A stretch of DNA of 11,171 nt from Bacteroidaceae bacterium (GTDB lineage: Bacteria > Bacteroidota > Bacteroidia > Bacteroidales > Bacteroidaceae), in the NCBI GenBank assembly GCA_017628775.1, contig JAGBYN010000153.1, forward strand, positions 1 to 11,171. The letters are read 5' to 3'. Shown here in pieces: positions 1 through 6,766 of this stretch (position 1 is its first letter; every line of letters starts with the position of its first letter). A program made the translations under genes and the position numbers. The notes beneath the pieces are model-generated. The model did not search any database. It saw nothing but the letters and a program-made list of their open reading frames with translations, and had not been told where the DNA came from.

Positions 1-1071
1 AAAATGGTTTTGTCGCCCCGACAAACGTTGAGTTGCGGCGATGTGGGATACATCGTTTCGGGTATCAAAACAGCCACCGAAGTCAAGGTGGGCGACACCA
101 TCACCTCGGCCAGCAATCCCTCGCCCACAGCCATTGAGGGGTTTGAGGAAGTAAAGCCCATGGTCTTTGCGGGCATCTACCCCATTGAAACAGAGGACTT
201 TGAAATGCTGCGCGCCTCATTAGAGAAACTGCAGCTCAATGACGCATCGCTTACATTCACCCCCGAATCGTCGGTAGCGCTTGGATTTGGTTTCCGCTGT
301 GGTTTCCTCGGCATGTTGCACATGGAGATTGTACAGGAGCGATTGGACCGAGAGTTCAACATGAATGTCATTACCACAGTGCCCAACGTGTCGTACAAAA
401 TCTTCGACAAACATGGCAACATGAAAGAAGTGCACAACCCCGCGGGCATGCCAGATGTCCTGGAAATCGAGCATATCGAAGAACCTTATATTAGAGCCTC
501 AATCATTACGCGAACCGACTACATTGGCAATATCATGACCTTGTGTCTTTCGAAGCGTGGCGAACTGATCAAGCAGGAATACGTCAGCGGCAATCGCGTG
601 GAATTGCATTACGATATGCCTTTAGCAGAAATCGTCATCGACTTTTACGACAAGCTCAAGTCTATTTCAAAAGGATATGCTTCATTCGACTACCATCCCA
701 TAGGGTTCCGTCCGTCACGATTGGTGAAGCTCGATATTCTGCTCAATGGCGAGCCAGTCGACGCTTTATCCACACTCACCCACGTTGACAACTCCGTTTA
801 TTTTGGTCGTCGCATGTGCGAGAAGTTAAAGGAACTCCTTCCGCGTCAGCAATTCGACATTGCCATTCAAGCGGCAATCGGTGCAAAAATCATTGCCCGC
901 GAAACGGTTAAGCAGTTGCGCAAAGACGTAACCGCTAAGTGCTACGGGGGCGACGTGTCCAGAAAGCGTAAATTGCTTGAAAAACAAAAACGCGGAAAGA
1001 AGCGAATGAAAGAAATCGGCAACGTACAAGTACCACAAAAGGCATTCTTGGCTGTGCTGAAGTTGGATTAG
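1..1071 (+). CDS. lepA: Elongation factor 4 (LepA), C-terminal part, 5' end outside window
   Basis: The reading frame is open from base 1, and the first ATG at base 4 is an internal Met, not a start. The window holds 356 codons plus a TAG stop. Full LepA is about 600 residues, so the N-terminal GTPase domain and part of domain II lie upstream. What is visible runs from the end of the domain II barrel ([11 protein letters not shown], then EVKVGDTIT) through the EF-G-like domains III and V ([15 protein letters not shown] is a very typical LepA stretch) into the LepA-specific C-terminal domain, which begins near base 727 ([15 protein letters not shown]) and includes [17 protein letters not shown] and [10 protein letters not shown]. 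LepA is a cytosolic ribosome-associated GTPase linked to back-translocation in vitro and to 30S biogenesis or initiation in vivo. The fragment appears intact. recG starts 25 bp downstream, which suggests co-transcription. Confidence 0.97.
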   Translation, partial: KMVLSPRQTLSCGDVGYIVSGIKTATEVKVGDTITSASNPSPTAIEGFEEVKPMVFAGIYPIETEDFEMLRASLEKLQLNDASLTFTPESSVALGFGFRCGFLGMLHMEIVQERLDREFNMNVITTVPNVSYKIFDKHGNMKEVHNPAGMPDVLEIEHIEEPYIRASIITRTDYIGNIMTLCLSKRGELIKQEYVSGNRVELHYDMPLAEIVIDFYDKLKSISKGYASFDYHPIGFRPSRLVKLDILLNGEPVDALSTLTHVDNSVYFGRRMCEKLKELLPRQQFDIAIQAAIGAKIIARETVKQLRKDVTAKCYGGDVSRKRKLLEKQKRGKKRMKEIGNVQVPQKAFLAVLKLD

Positions 1072-1096
1072 CCGAATTAACAATAGTCAGGAAAAG

Positions 1097-3184
1097 GTGG
1101 ATATTTTAGCGCAAGATATTAAGTACATGAAAGGCGTGGGGCCACATAAGGCTGATTTATTCAAGAAACATTTGAAAATCACAAGCCTGCGCGACCTCCT
1201 TTACAATTTTCCTTTTAGATACATTGACCGAACTGAAATCCTTACCATTAACAGGTTGGTTGATGGCATGGACTATGTTCAGTTGCGAGGCAAGATTGTT
1301 GATTTCGACGCGCCTCAGGGCGAAGGCACAAAACGCAGAATACGCGCTATTTTCACCGACGGCACTGGCTACCTCGACCTCGTTTGGTTTAACGGCATCA
1401 AATACGTTACCGACAATTACAAAATCGGGCAGGACATGCTTATCCTGGGCAAACCCACATTCTTCAACGGGCGCCCAAACATCGTGCATCCCGAAATCGA
1501 AACCGTCAACGAGCAAAAGGGTATAAGAAAAGCCATGTACCCCAGGTACCACATGTCTGAAAAACTTGAAGGACGCATCACCCAACGTTTCTTATCCGAA
1601 CTGGTGCAAAGCGCATTGCATCTCGTTGAAACGAAAATCCAGGAGTCCTTGCCCAGCGACATCATCGAAAAGCATCAATTTATCGACCTCTACACCGCCC
1701 TGAGGGCCATGCATTTCCCCAGCAACTCGGAGGAATTAGCTAAGGCACGAAGCAGATTGAAGTTCGAGGAATTGTTTTACCTGCAGTTGGAAATCCTCAG
1801 ATACGCAAAATTACGCCAAAAAACCGGAGGGTTTTACTTCCCTAAAATAGCCGACAACTTCCATCAATTCTACAATCAACTACCCTTTAATCTGACTGAA
1901 GCGCAAAAAAGGGTCGTCAAAGAAATACGAGCCGATTTTACGACCGGCAAGCAGATGAATCGCCTGGTGCAAGGCGATGTCGGTTCAGGTAAAACCTTGG
2001 TGGCACTGCTTAGCGCTTTGATTGCCGTGGACAATGGCTTTCAGGCGTGCCTCATGGCGCCTACTGAAATTCTGGCCGAGCAACATGTCAATACGTTTAA
2101 GGCCTTCCTCAAGGATTTGCCCGTAAATGTCGAGCTGCTCACGTCATCGGTTAAGGGAAAGCAGCGCAAGACCATTCTGGAAGATTTAGAGCGAGGCAAA
2201 ATCCAAATTATCGTGGGCACTCATGCCTTAATAGAACCCACGGTTAAGTTTCAGAACCTAGGATTCTGCGTGATCGACGAGCAACATCGATTTGGTGTTA
2301 AGCAACGGGCTGCGATGTGGGAAAAGAACGCCACCCCACCCCACATCCTGGTGATGACCGCCACGCCGATTCCCCGCACGCTTGCCATGACGCTTTATGG
2401 CGATCTGGACGTTTCGGTCATCGACGAACTGCCGCCCGGCCGAAAGCCCATACAAACCAAACACTACTATTTAAACAAAAGCAACAATCTCGTTCAGGGC
2501 ATTAATCACGAACTGCAAGCCGGACGCCAAATCTACGTGGTGTATCCGCTCATTGAAGAAAATGAGAAATCCGACCTGATGGACCTGCAACAAGGCTACG
2601 AGAACCTTTGCAAGGAATTTCCGCAGTATCGTGTCGGAAAAATTCACGGCAAACTTAAGCCTGCGGAGAAGGAAGTAGAGATGAATAAATTTGTAAAGGG
2701 CGAAACGCAGATCCTTGTTGCTACCACTGTGATCGAGGTTGGCGTTAATGTGCCCAATGCCACAGTGATGGTTATTCAACACGCCGAACGCTTCGGGCTC
2801 GCTCAGCTCCATCAGTTGCGCGGACGTGTGGGGCGCGGTTCTTCCCACAGCTATTGCATTCTGCTCACACCATTTGAATTATCTGCCCACACGCGCCGAC
2901 GCATGGAGATTATGGTTGAAACAAACGATGGGTTTATCATTGCTGAAGAGGACCTAAAACTACGCGGACCAGGCGACCTGGAAGGAACGGCACAAAGCGG
3001 ATTGCCTATCGACCTTAAGATCAGCAACCTTACGCGCGACGCCGACATCATGACACTTGCTCGCGAAACCGCTCAAAGCATCCTGAAAGCTGACCCCGAC
3101 GAAACGCTCCCCATGTATGACGTGTGCCGTAAGCAATTAAAACTGCTGAAAAAACAATGGCAGGATTTCTCCGAAATTTCATAG
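1097..3184 (+). CDS. recG: ATP-dependent DNA helicase RecG
   Basis: This is a full-length RecG of 695 residues, the usual size for the family. It is a superfamily 2 helicase that remodels stalled replication forks and branch-migrates Holliday junctions. The N-terminal part has a helix-hairpin-helix-like GVGP (residues 14-17) and the OB-fold wedge domain (about 60-135). The helicase core shows Walker A GDVGSGKT (293-300), the DEQH box (394-397), motif III TATPIPRT (421-428) and the motif VI region QLRGRVGRG (573-581). The C-terminal part carries the RecG-type LRGPGDLEGTAQSG segment. The GTG at 1097 is chosen because DILAQDIKYMKGVGP matches the conserved RecG N-terminus. The ATG at 1127 would remove it. 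A weak AGGA lies 4 bases before the GTG. The gene follows lepA by 25 bp and its stop codon is immediately followed by the repeat region. Confidence 0.97.
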   Translation: MDILAQDIKYMKGVGPHKADLFKKHLKITSLRDLLYNFPFRYIDRTEILTINRLVDGMDYVQLRGKIVDFDAPQGEGTKRRIRAIFTDGTGYLDLVWFNGIKYVTDNYKIGQDMLILGKPTFFNGRPNIVHPEIETVNEQKGIRKAMYPRYHMSEKLEGRITQRFLSELVQSALHLVETKIQESLPSDIIEKHQFIDLYTALRAMHFPSNSEELAKARSRLKFEELFYLQLEILRYAKLRQKTGGFYFPKIADNFHQFYNQLPFNLTEAQKRVVKEIRADFTTGKQMNRLVQGDVGSGKTLVALLSALIAVDNGFQACLMAPTEILAEQHVNTFKAFLKDLPVNVELLTSSVKGKQRKTILEDLERGKIQIIVGTHALIEPTVKFQNLGFCVIDEQHRFGVKQRAAMWEKNATPPHILVMTATPIPRTLAMTLYGDLDVSVIDELPPGRKPIQTKHYYLNKSNNLVQGINHELQAGRQIYVVYPLIEENEKSDLMDLQQGYENLCKEFPQYRVGKIHGKLKPAEKEVEMNKFVKGETQILVATTVIEVGVNVPNATVMVIQHAERFGLAQLHQLRGRVGRGSSHSYCILLTPFELSAHTRRRMEIMVETNDGFIIAEEDLKLRGPGDLEGTAQSGLPIDLKISNLTRDADIMTLARETAQSILKADPDETLPMYDVCRKQLKLLKKQWQDFSEIS

Positions 3185-3216
3185 AGGACTTTTTTGAGAG
3201 ATGAGAGTTTAGAGAA

Positions 3217-3235
3217 GTTAGAGGCTTTGCCTCTT
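3217..3235 (+). repeat. Left arm of 19-nt perfect inverted repeat
   Basis: The sequence gttagaggctttgcctctt is the exact reverse complement of 3456-3474. It also folds on itself: agaggc and gcctct (3220-3234) pair around a TTT loop. It lies 33 bases after the recG stop. The two T residues after the stem are too few for a convincing terminator, although weak termination after recG is possible. Confidence 0.9.
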
Positions 3236-3263
3236 TCAGCCGGTAAACATTCTGAGGCGTAAC

Positions 3264-3276
3264 GGCCTGAAAGGCC
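3264..3276. repeat. Three-base-loop palindrome 1
   Basis: ggcct and aggcc pair perfectly around a GAA loop, giving a 5-bp stem. It is the first of three GC-rich palindromes inside the composite repeat. Confidence 0.75.
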
Positions 3277-3289
3277 AATAAGCCCATAG

Positions 3290-3308
3290 CCCAGGGCAGC
3301 GCCCTGGG
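3290..3308. repeat. Three-base-loop palindrome 2 (strongest)
   Basis: cccagggc and gccctggg pair perfectly over 8 bp around an AGC loop, and the stem can be extended by a G-T wobble and an A-T pair (3288-3289 with 3309-3310). No T-tract follows on either strand, so it is not a standard terminator. It is the most stable hairpin of the composite repeat. Confidence 0.85.
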
Positions 3309-3330
3309 TTGGTTAACAGCGTGGAGTTGC

Positions 3331-3343
3331 GCCCTACAAGGGC
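3331..3343. repeat. Three-base-loop palindrome 3
   Basis: gccct and agggc pair perfectly around an ACA loop, followed by aaaagcc. A degraded relative of this unit and its aaaagc tail is seen between hemW and aspS at 4708-4726. Confidence 0.75.
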
Positions 3344-3400
3344 AAAAGCCTTATTATTTATGGTTTACACTCAAACAAGATGCCGAAGGTATCTCCTCTC

Positions 3401-3421
3401 TGTGACATGTGACACGTCACA
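3401..3421. repeat. TGTGACA tandem repeat with inverted copy
   Basis: tgtgaca occurs twice head to tail (3401-3407 and 3408-3414), and the second copy pairs with gtcaca (3416-3421) around a two-base spacer. It could be a protein-binding site or a further part of the repeat. The sequence alone does not decide. Confidence 0.5.
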
Positions 3422-3455
3422 CACATTTAATCTCAACTCTCATCTTCCCCCCCTC

Positions 3456-3474
3456 AAGAGGCAAAGCCTCTAAC
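3456..3474 (-). repeat. Right arm of 19-nt perfect inverted repeat
   Basis: aagaggcaaagcctctaac is the exact reverse complement of 3217-3235. Its own stem, agaggc/gcctct at 3457-3471, closes on an AAA loop. Similarity to the left arm continues outward in degenerate form (CTCTAAACTCTC-like words ending in an A-run near 3500), so the whole arm may be about 45 bases. Confidence 0.9.
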
Positions 3475-3549
3475 CCCTCTCAACTCTAAACTTTAAAAAA
3501 TTACTATAAACTCTCAACTTTAAAACCCCTCTAAACTCTCAATCCCAAA

Positions 3550-4665
3550 TTGCTTTACATTCACATACCCTTTTGTAAACAGCGATGTGTTTACTGTGAT
3601 TTCTACTCAACGATCTACGACAGCGAGGTGAGTCAACAGTATGCAGAAGCATTATGTGCAGAACTGAAGACCTACAAAACCGCGACCAGCACCCCCCTGC
3701 AAAGCATATATATAGGTGGAGGAACGCCTTCGATACTCAAGCAGGAGGTTTGGGCTAAAATATTGAGTTGCTTACACGAGTGTTTTCAATTAGCCAGCAC
3801 CACCGAATTTACTGTAGAAATGAATCCCGACGACGTCTGCTCCACGTTGATCGACACATTCATCTGCGCAGGCGTAAACCGAATCAGTTTAGGCGTACAA
3901 ACGTTCAACAACGAAACCTTAAGCCTGTTAAACCGGCGGCACACGGCGCAGCAAGCCATCGCCGCCATTAACCTGATCCACGCGAAAGGCCTGCACAATA
4001 TAAGCATCGACCTCATTTACGGCTTGCCCAATCAATCGCTCGAAGATTGGAAAAATGACTTAAAAACAGCATGCCGCCTGCCCATTAAGCACCTCTCGGC
4101 CTACAACCTCATGTACGAACCTGGCACAAAACTCAGCGCGATGAAAGAAACGGGCGCCGTCAGCGAAGCGCCAGATAAGCTTATCGAGCAAATGTACTTG
4201 ACGCTGTGCCACACGCTGGCTCACGAGGGATTCTCACATTACGAAATCTCAAATTTCGCAAAACCCCATTATGAGTCCAAGCATAATTCCGGATATTGGA
4301 ACGCCACACCCTACATTGGCGTAGGGGCAGGAGCACATTCCTTCAACGGCGTCGATCGGTTTTACAACCGCCCCAACGTCCAGGCCTACATCCGCCATGC
4401 GGGTCGTCCGCCCCGAGAAACCGAACCCTTAACGCCCCAGCAGCGCATCAACGAATACGTCTTCACGCGCCTGCGCACCTCGACAGGAATCGACCTCGCG
4501 CACTTCGCCAACCGATTTGGCGAATCCGAAACCCGCCGCATTCTCAGCATCGCAGAACCATTCATCAGCCGAAAGCAAATGCTAATCGCCAACAATCATC
4601 TCTCCATCAGCGAGCAGGCCATCCTTGTTTCCGATGATATCATGAGCGAATTCATGAGAGTCTAA
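3550..4665 (+). CDS. hemW: Heme chaperone HemW (HemN-like radical SAM protein)
   Basis: The 371-residue product is of usual HemW length, shorter than true coproporphyrinogen oxidase HemN (about 450). The radical SAM cluster motif is C9-x3-C13-x2-C16 (CKQRCVYC), followed by the SAM-binding GGGTPS (56-61), then ISLGVQTFN, SIDLIYGLP and HYEISNFA. HNSGYWNATPYIGVGAGAHSF-type residues precede a HemN C-terminal domain (about 300-371). HemW binds heme and is thought to deliver it to respiratory enzymes. Older annotations as an oxygen-independent coproporphyrinogen oxidase are probably wrong for this subfamily. The only plausible start is TTG at 3550, directly before the conserved LYIHIPFC. The frame has a TAA at 3532 and no ATG between. 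There is no Shine-Dalgarno site, and repeat words run to within about 10 bases of the start. Confidence 0.93.
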   Translation: MLYIHIPFCKQRCVYCDFYSTIYDSEVSQQYAEALCAELKTYKTATSTPLQSIYIGGGTPSILKQEVWAKILSCLHECFQLASTTEFTVEMNPDDVCSTLIDTFICAGVNRISLGVQTFNNETLSLLNRRHTAQQAIAAINLIHAKGLHNISIDLIYGLPNQSLEDWKNDLKTACRLPIKHLSAYNLMYEPGTKLSAMKETGAVSEAPDKLIEQMYLTLCHTLAHEGFSHYEISNFAKPHYESKHNSGYWNATPYIGVGAGAHSFNGVDRFYNRPNVQAYIRHAGRPPRETEPLTPQQRINEYVFTRLRTSTGIDLAHFANRFGESETRRILSIAEPFISRKQMLIANNHLSISEQAILVSDDIMSEFMRV

Positions 4666-4707
4666 GCCCAAAGCGCCCCCCAGCCTGCACAGTCCGCATG
4701 GCATCCC

Positions 4708-4726
4708 CCCCTGAATGGGCAAAAGC
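4708..4726. repeat. Degenerate copy of the palindrome-3 unit
   Basis: By hand alignment, 15 of 19 positions match 3331-3349, including the whole gggcaaaagc tail. The palindrome itself has decayed: only CCC and GGG remain able to pair. It lies in the 114-bp gap between hemW and aspS, where no gene, terminator or TAnnTTTG element was seen, so aspS may be transcribed from upstream. Confidence 0.4.
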
Positions 4727-4779
4727 ACTGCACACACACGCAAACAACAACATTAACTCATAAATACTCAAATTAATTT

Positions 4780-6549
4780 ATGTACAGATCACATCATTGT
4801 GGCGAACTACGCCTCTCTCACGTTGGCACCCAGGTCACACTTTCCGGATGGGTGCAACGAATCCGAAAAATGGGTGGAATGACATTCATTGACCTACGCG
4901 ACCGCTACGGCATCACCCAGCTCGTGTTTAACGAAGAACACGACCCCGCGCTGTGCGAACAAGCCAACAAGCTGGGCCGTGAATACGTACTGCAGGTTGT
5001 CGGAACAGTGAGCGAACGCTTTGCAAAAAACAACGCCCTCCCCACGGGCGACATTGAAATTAACGTTTCGCAACTCACCATCCTCAACGCATCGCTCACC
5101 CCCCCATTCACCATCGAAGCCAATACCGACGGGGGCGACGATATCCGCATGAAGTACCGATACCTCGACCTGCGCCGCGACGTCGTCAGAGCAAACCTCG
5201 AACTGCGCCATAAGTTCTGCATCGCCGTGCGCAATTTCCTCGATGGCCAAGGCTTTCTTGAAGTCGAAACACCCGTGCTCGTGGGTTCAACACCCGAAGG
5301 CGCACGCGACTTCATTGTGCCCTCGCGCATGAACCCCGGACAGTTCTACGCACTGCCCCAAAGTCCGCAAACGCTCAAGCAGCTCCTTATGGTTGCTGGC
5401 TTCGACCGTTATTTCCAAATCGTGAAGTGCTTCCGCGACGAGGACCTCCGTGCCGACCGCCAACCAGAATTCACGCAAATCGACTGCGAAATGTCGTTCG
5501 TTGAGCAGGACGATGTTATCAACATGTTCGAAGCCCTTACCAAGCACCTTTTCAAGGAAGTTCGGGGCGTTGACTTAGGCACCGAGCCATTCCTCCGCCT
5601 GCCATGGGCTGAAGCCATGAAGCGCTTCGGATCCGACAAGCCCGACATGCGCTTCGGCATGGAGTTCGTCGAACTCATGCCCACGCTTAAAGCCACAGGC
5701 ACGTTTGCCGTGTTCAACGATGCCGAATACATCGGCGGCATCTGCGCACCCGGTTGCGCCAACTACACGCGCAAGCAAATTGACGAACTCACAAACTTCG
5801 TCAAGAGCCAGCAAATCGGAGCCAAGGGCCTCGTTTATGCCAGAGTCGAAGCTGACGGCACCGTGAAAAGCTCAGTCGATAAATTCTACACTCAAGACGT
5901 GCTTCAACAAATGCGCCAGGCCATGAACGCCAATCCAGGCGACCTCATCCTCATCCTCAGCGGCGACGACGCCATGCGCACGCGCAAGCAACTTTGCGAG
6001 CTCCGCCTGCTCATGGGCGACCGCCTCGGCTTGCGCAAGAAAGATGAATTCGCATTGCTTTGGGTGGTCGACTTCCCCATGTTCGAATGGAATGCCGACA
6101 CGCAACGCTACGTGGCCATGCACCACCCCTTCACCGCGCCCAAGCCCGCCGACATTCCTCTGCTCGACACCGACCCCTCGGCCGTCTGCGCCAATGCCTA
6201 CGACATGGTGTGCAATGGCGTTGAAGTGGGCGGAGGCTCCATCCGAATCCACGACGCGCAGCTGCAAGCCAAGATCTTCCAAACCCTCGGCTTCACCCCC
6301 GAGCGTGCGCAAGAGCAGTTTGGCTTCCTCATGAACGCGTTTAAATACGGTGCGCCCCCTCATGGCGGACTCGCCTATGGCCTCGACCGCTTCGTCAGCC
6401 TCTTCGCTGGGCTTGACAGCATCCGCGACTGCATCGCCTTCCCAAAGAACAACGCCGGTCGCGACGTCATGCTTGACGCCCCCTCGTTTGTCGATCAGAC
6501 GCAGCTCGATGAGCTCCAACTCAGCATTTGTCCCAAAGAAGCACAATAA
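4780..6549 (+). CDS. aspS: Aspartate--tRNA ligase (AspRS)
   Basis: This class II aminoacyl-tRNA synthetase attaches aspartate to tRNA-Asp in the cytosol. The 589 residues fit the bacterial type. An N-terminal OB-fold anticodon-binding domain (about 1-105, with [11 protein letters not shown] and FIDLRDRYG) is followed by the catalytic core with motif 1 (FLEVETPVL), [17 protein letters not shown] and motif 2 [13 protein letters not shown] (218-230). A bacterial GAD insertion domain sits between about 290 and 410. The core then resumes with [18 protein letters not shown] (484-491) and motif 3 GLAYGLDR (530-537). The ATG at 4780 matches the family start MYRxHxCGELR; the leader is A/T-rich with no Shine-Dalgarno site. 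Residue 31 is Met, where discriminating and non-discriminating AspRS often differ (Leu or His). The coding strand is strikingly C-rich at third positions compared with ileS. A clear terminator follows 22 bp after the stop. Confidence 0.98.
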   Translation: MYRSHHCGELRLSHVGTQVTLSGWVQRIRKMGGMTFIDLRDRYGITQLVFNEEHDPALCEQANKLGREYVLQVVGTVSERFAKNNALPTGDIEINVSQLTILNASLTPPFTIEANTDGGDDIRMKYRYLDLRRDVVRANLELRHKFCIAVRNFLDGQGFLEVETPVLVGSTPEGARDFIVPSRMNPGQFYALPQSPQTLKQLLMVAGFDRYFQIVKCFRDEDLRADRQPEFTQIDCEMSFVEQDDVINMFEALTKHLFKEVRGVDLGTEPFLRLPWAEAMKRFGSDKPDMRFGMEFVELMPTLKATGTFAVFNDAEYIGGICAPGCANYTRKQIDELTNFVKSQQIGAKGLVYARVEADGTVKSSVDKFYTQDVLQQMRQAMNANPGDLILILSGDDAMRTRKQLCELRLLMGDRLGLRKKDEFALLWVVDFPMFEWNADTQRYVAMHHPFTAPKPADIPLLDTDPSAVCANAYDMVCNGVEVGGGSIRIHDAQLQAKIFQTLGFTPERAQEQFGFLMNAFKYGAPPHGGLAYGLDRFVSLFAGLDSIRDCIAFPKNNAGRDVMLDAPSFVDQTQLDELQLSICPKEAQ

Positions 6550-6571
6550 AGCAAACAACAACCCAAATAGT

Positions 6572-6613
6572 GAGAGAGGGCGTGCCCAATAGGCGGACAC
6601 GTCCTCTCTTTTT
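6572..6613 (+). terminator. Rho-independent terminator after aspS
   Basis: agagagggcgtg (6573-6584) pairs with cacgtcctctct (6598-6609) over 12 bp with one G-T wobble, around a 13-base loop. The run TTTTT at 6609-6613 follows at once. It ends the aspS transcript and isolates ileS. Confidence 0.9.
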
Positions 6614-6675
6614 CATTTAATATAAGCAAACGACATTGTGCCATCCACATACACCTCAAAAAACCATTAATTCGT

Positions 6676-6706
6676 ATTGGTTATTCGGGTGTTTTTATTA
6701 ATTTTG
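6676..6706 (+). promoter_or_regulatory. Bacteroidetes-type promoter of ileS
   Basis: The -7 element TAATTTTG (6699-6706) matches TAnnTTTG exactly. An upstream attg, with TTG at 6677-6679, sits 19 bases before it and fits the -33 element. Transcription would start near 6713, giving a leader of about 55 bases before the ATG. The leader is A/T-rich, with no Shine-Dalgarno site and no sign of a T-box or other long structured leader. Confidence 0.75.
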
Positions 6707-6766
6707 CGAAATATTTTTAGGAACACACTATTTCAAGAATTTATCAAGTTAAAACACATAAATATT

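Larger units (their letters stand above)
3185..3549. repeat. Composite palindromic intergenic repeat (REP/MITE-like)
   Basis: No gene is visible in these 365 bases between recG and hemW. The stretch is organised as an inverted-repeat element. Both flanks are built of AGAG/CTCT-rich words in opposite orientation (about 3191-3235 and 3456-3500), with a perfect 19-nt inverted repeat at their inner edges. Between them lie three GC-rich palindromes, each with a three-base loop, and a TGTGACA tandem repeat. The right flank carries degenerate direct repeats: taaactctcaa at 3507-3517 and 3532-3542, aactttaaaa at 3489-3498 and 3516-3525, and cccctct at 3474-3480 and 3526-3532. From memory, similar palindromes and CTCAACTCTAAAC-type words recur between genes in Bacteroidales, so I infer a dispersed non-coding repeat. 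No TAnnTTTG element for hemW was found. Confidence 0.8.

Noticed and set aside
4..6. ATG at base 4 as the lepA start
   Set aside because: The frame is open before it, and the residues after it match the middle of LepA, not its GTPase N-terminus.
3048..3287. A minus-strand frame across the recG end and the repeat
   Set aside because: Half lies over conserved RecG codons and the rest over palindromic repeat; there is no start context or family resemblance.
3185..3549. CRISPR array
   Set aside because: The repeated words are short, irregularly spaced, partly inverted and not separated by uniform spacers; no cas gene is nearby.
4296..4637. An Arg/Pro-rich plus-strand frame inside hemW
   Set aside because: It overlaps the conserved C-terminal half of HemW in another frame and shows only low-complexity composition.
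5872..6600. A 242-codon open frame on the minus strand inside aspS
   Set aside because: It is the mirror of a C-rich coding strand with few stop triplets. It runs through the terminator and lies over conserved AspRS motifs.
6677..6766. An N-terminal extension of IleRS starting at TTG 6677
   Set aside because: The TTG coincides with the -33 promoter element, the -7 element lies inside the extension, and the 30 extra residues do not resemble IleRS N-termini. ATG 6767 matches the family.
6614..6766. T-box or other amino-acid sensing leader before ileS
   Set aside because: The leader after the promoter is only about 55 A/T-rich bases with no T-box sequence or terminator-antiterminator pair.
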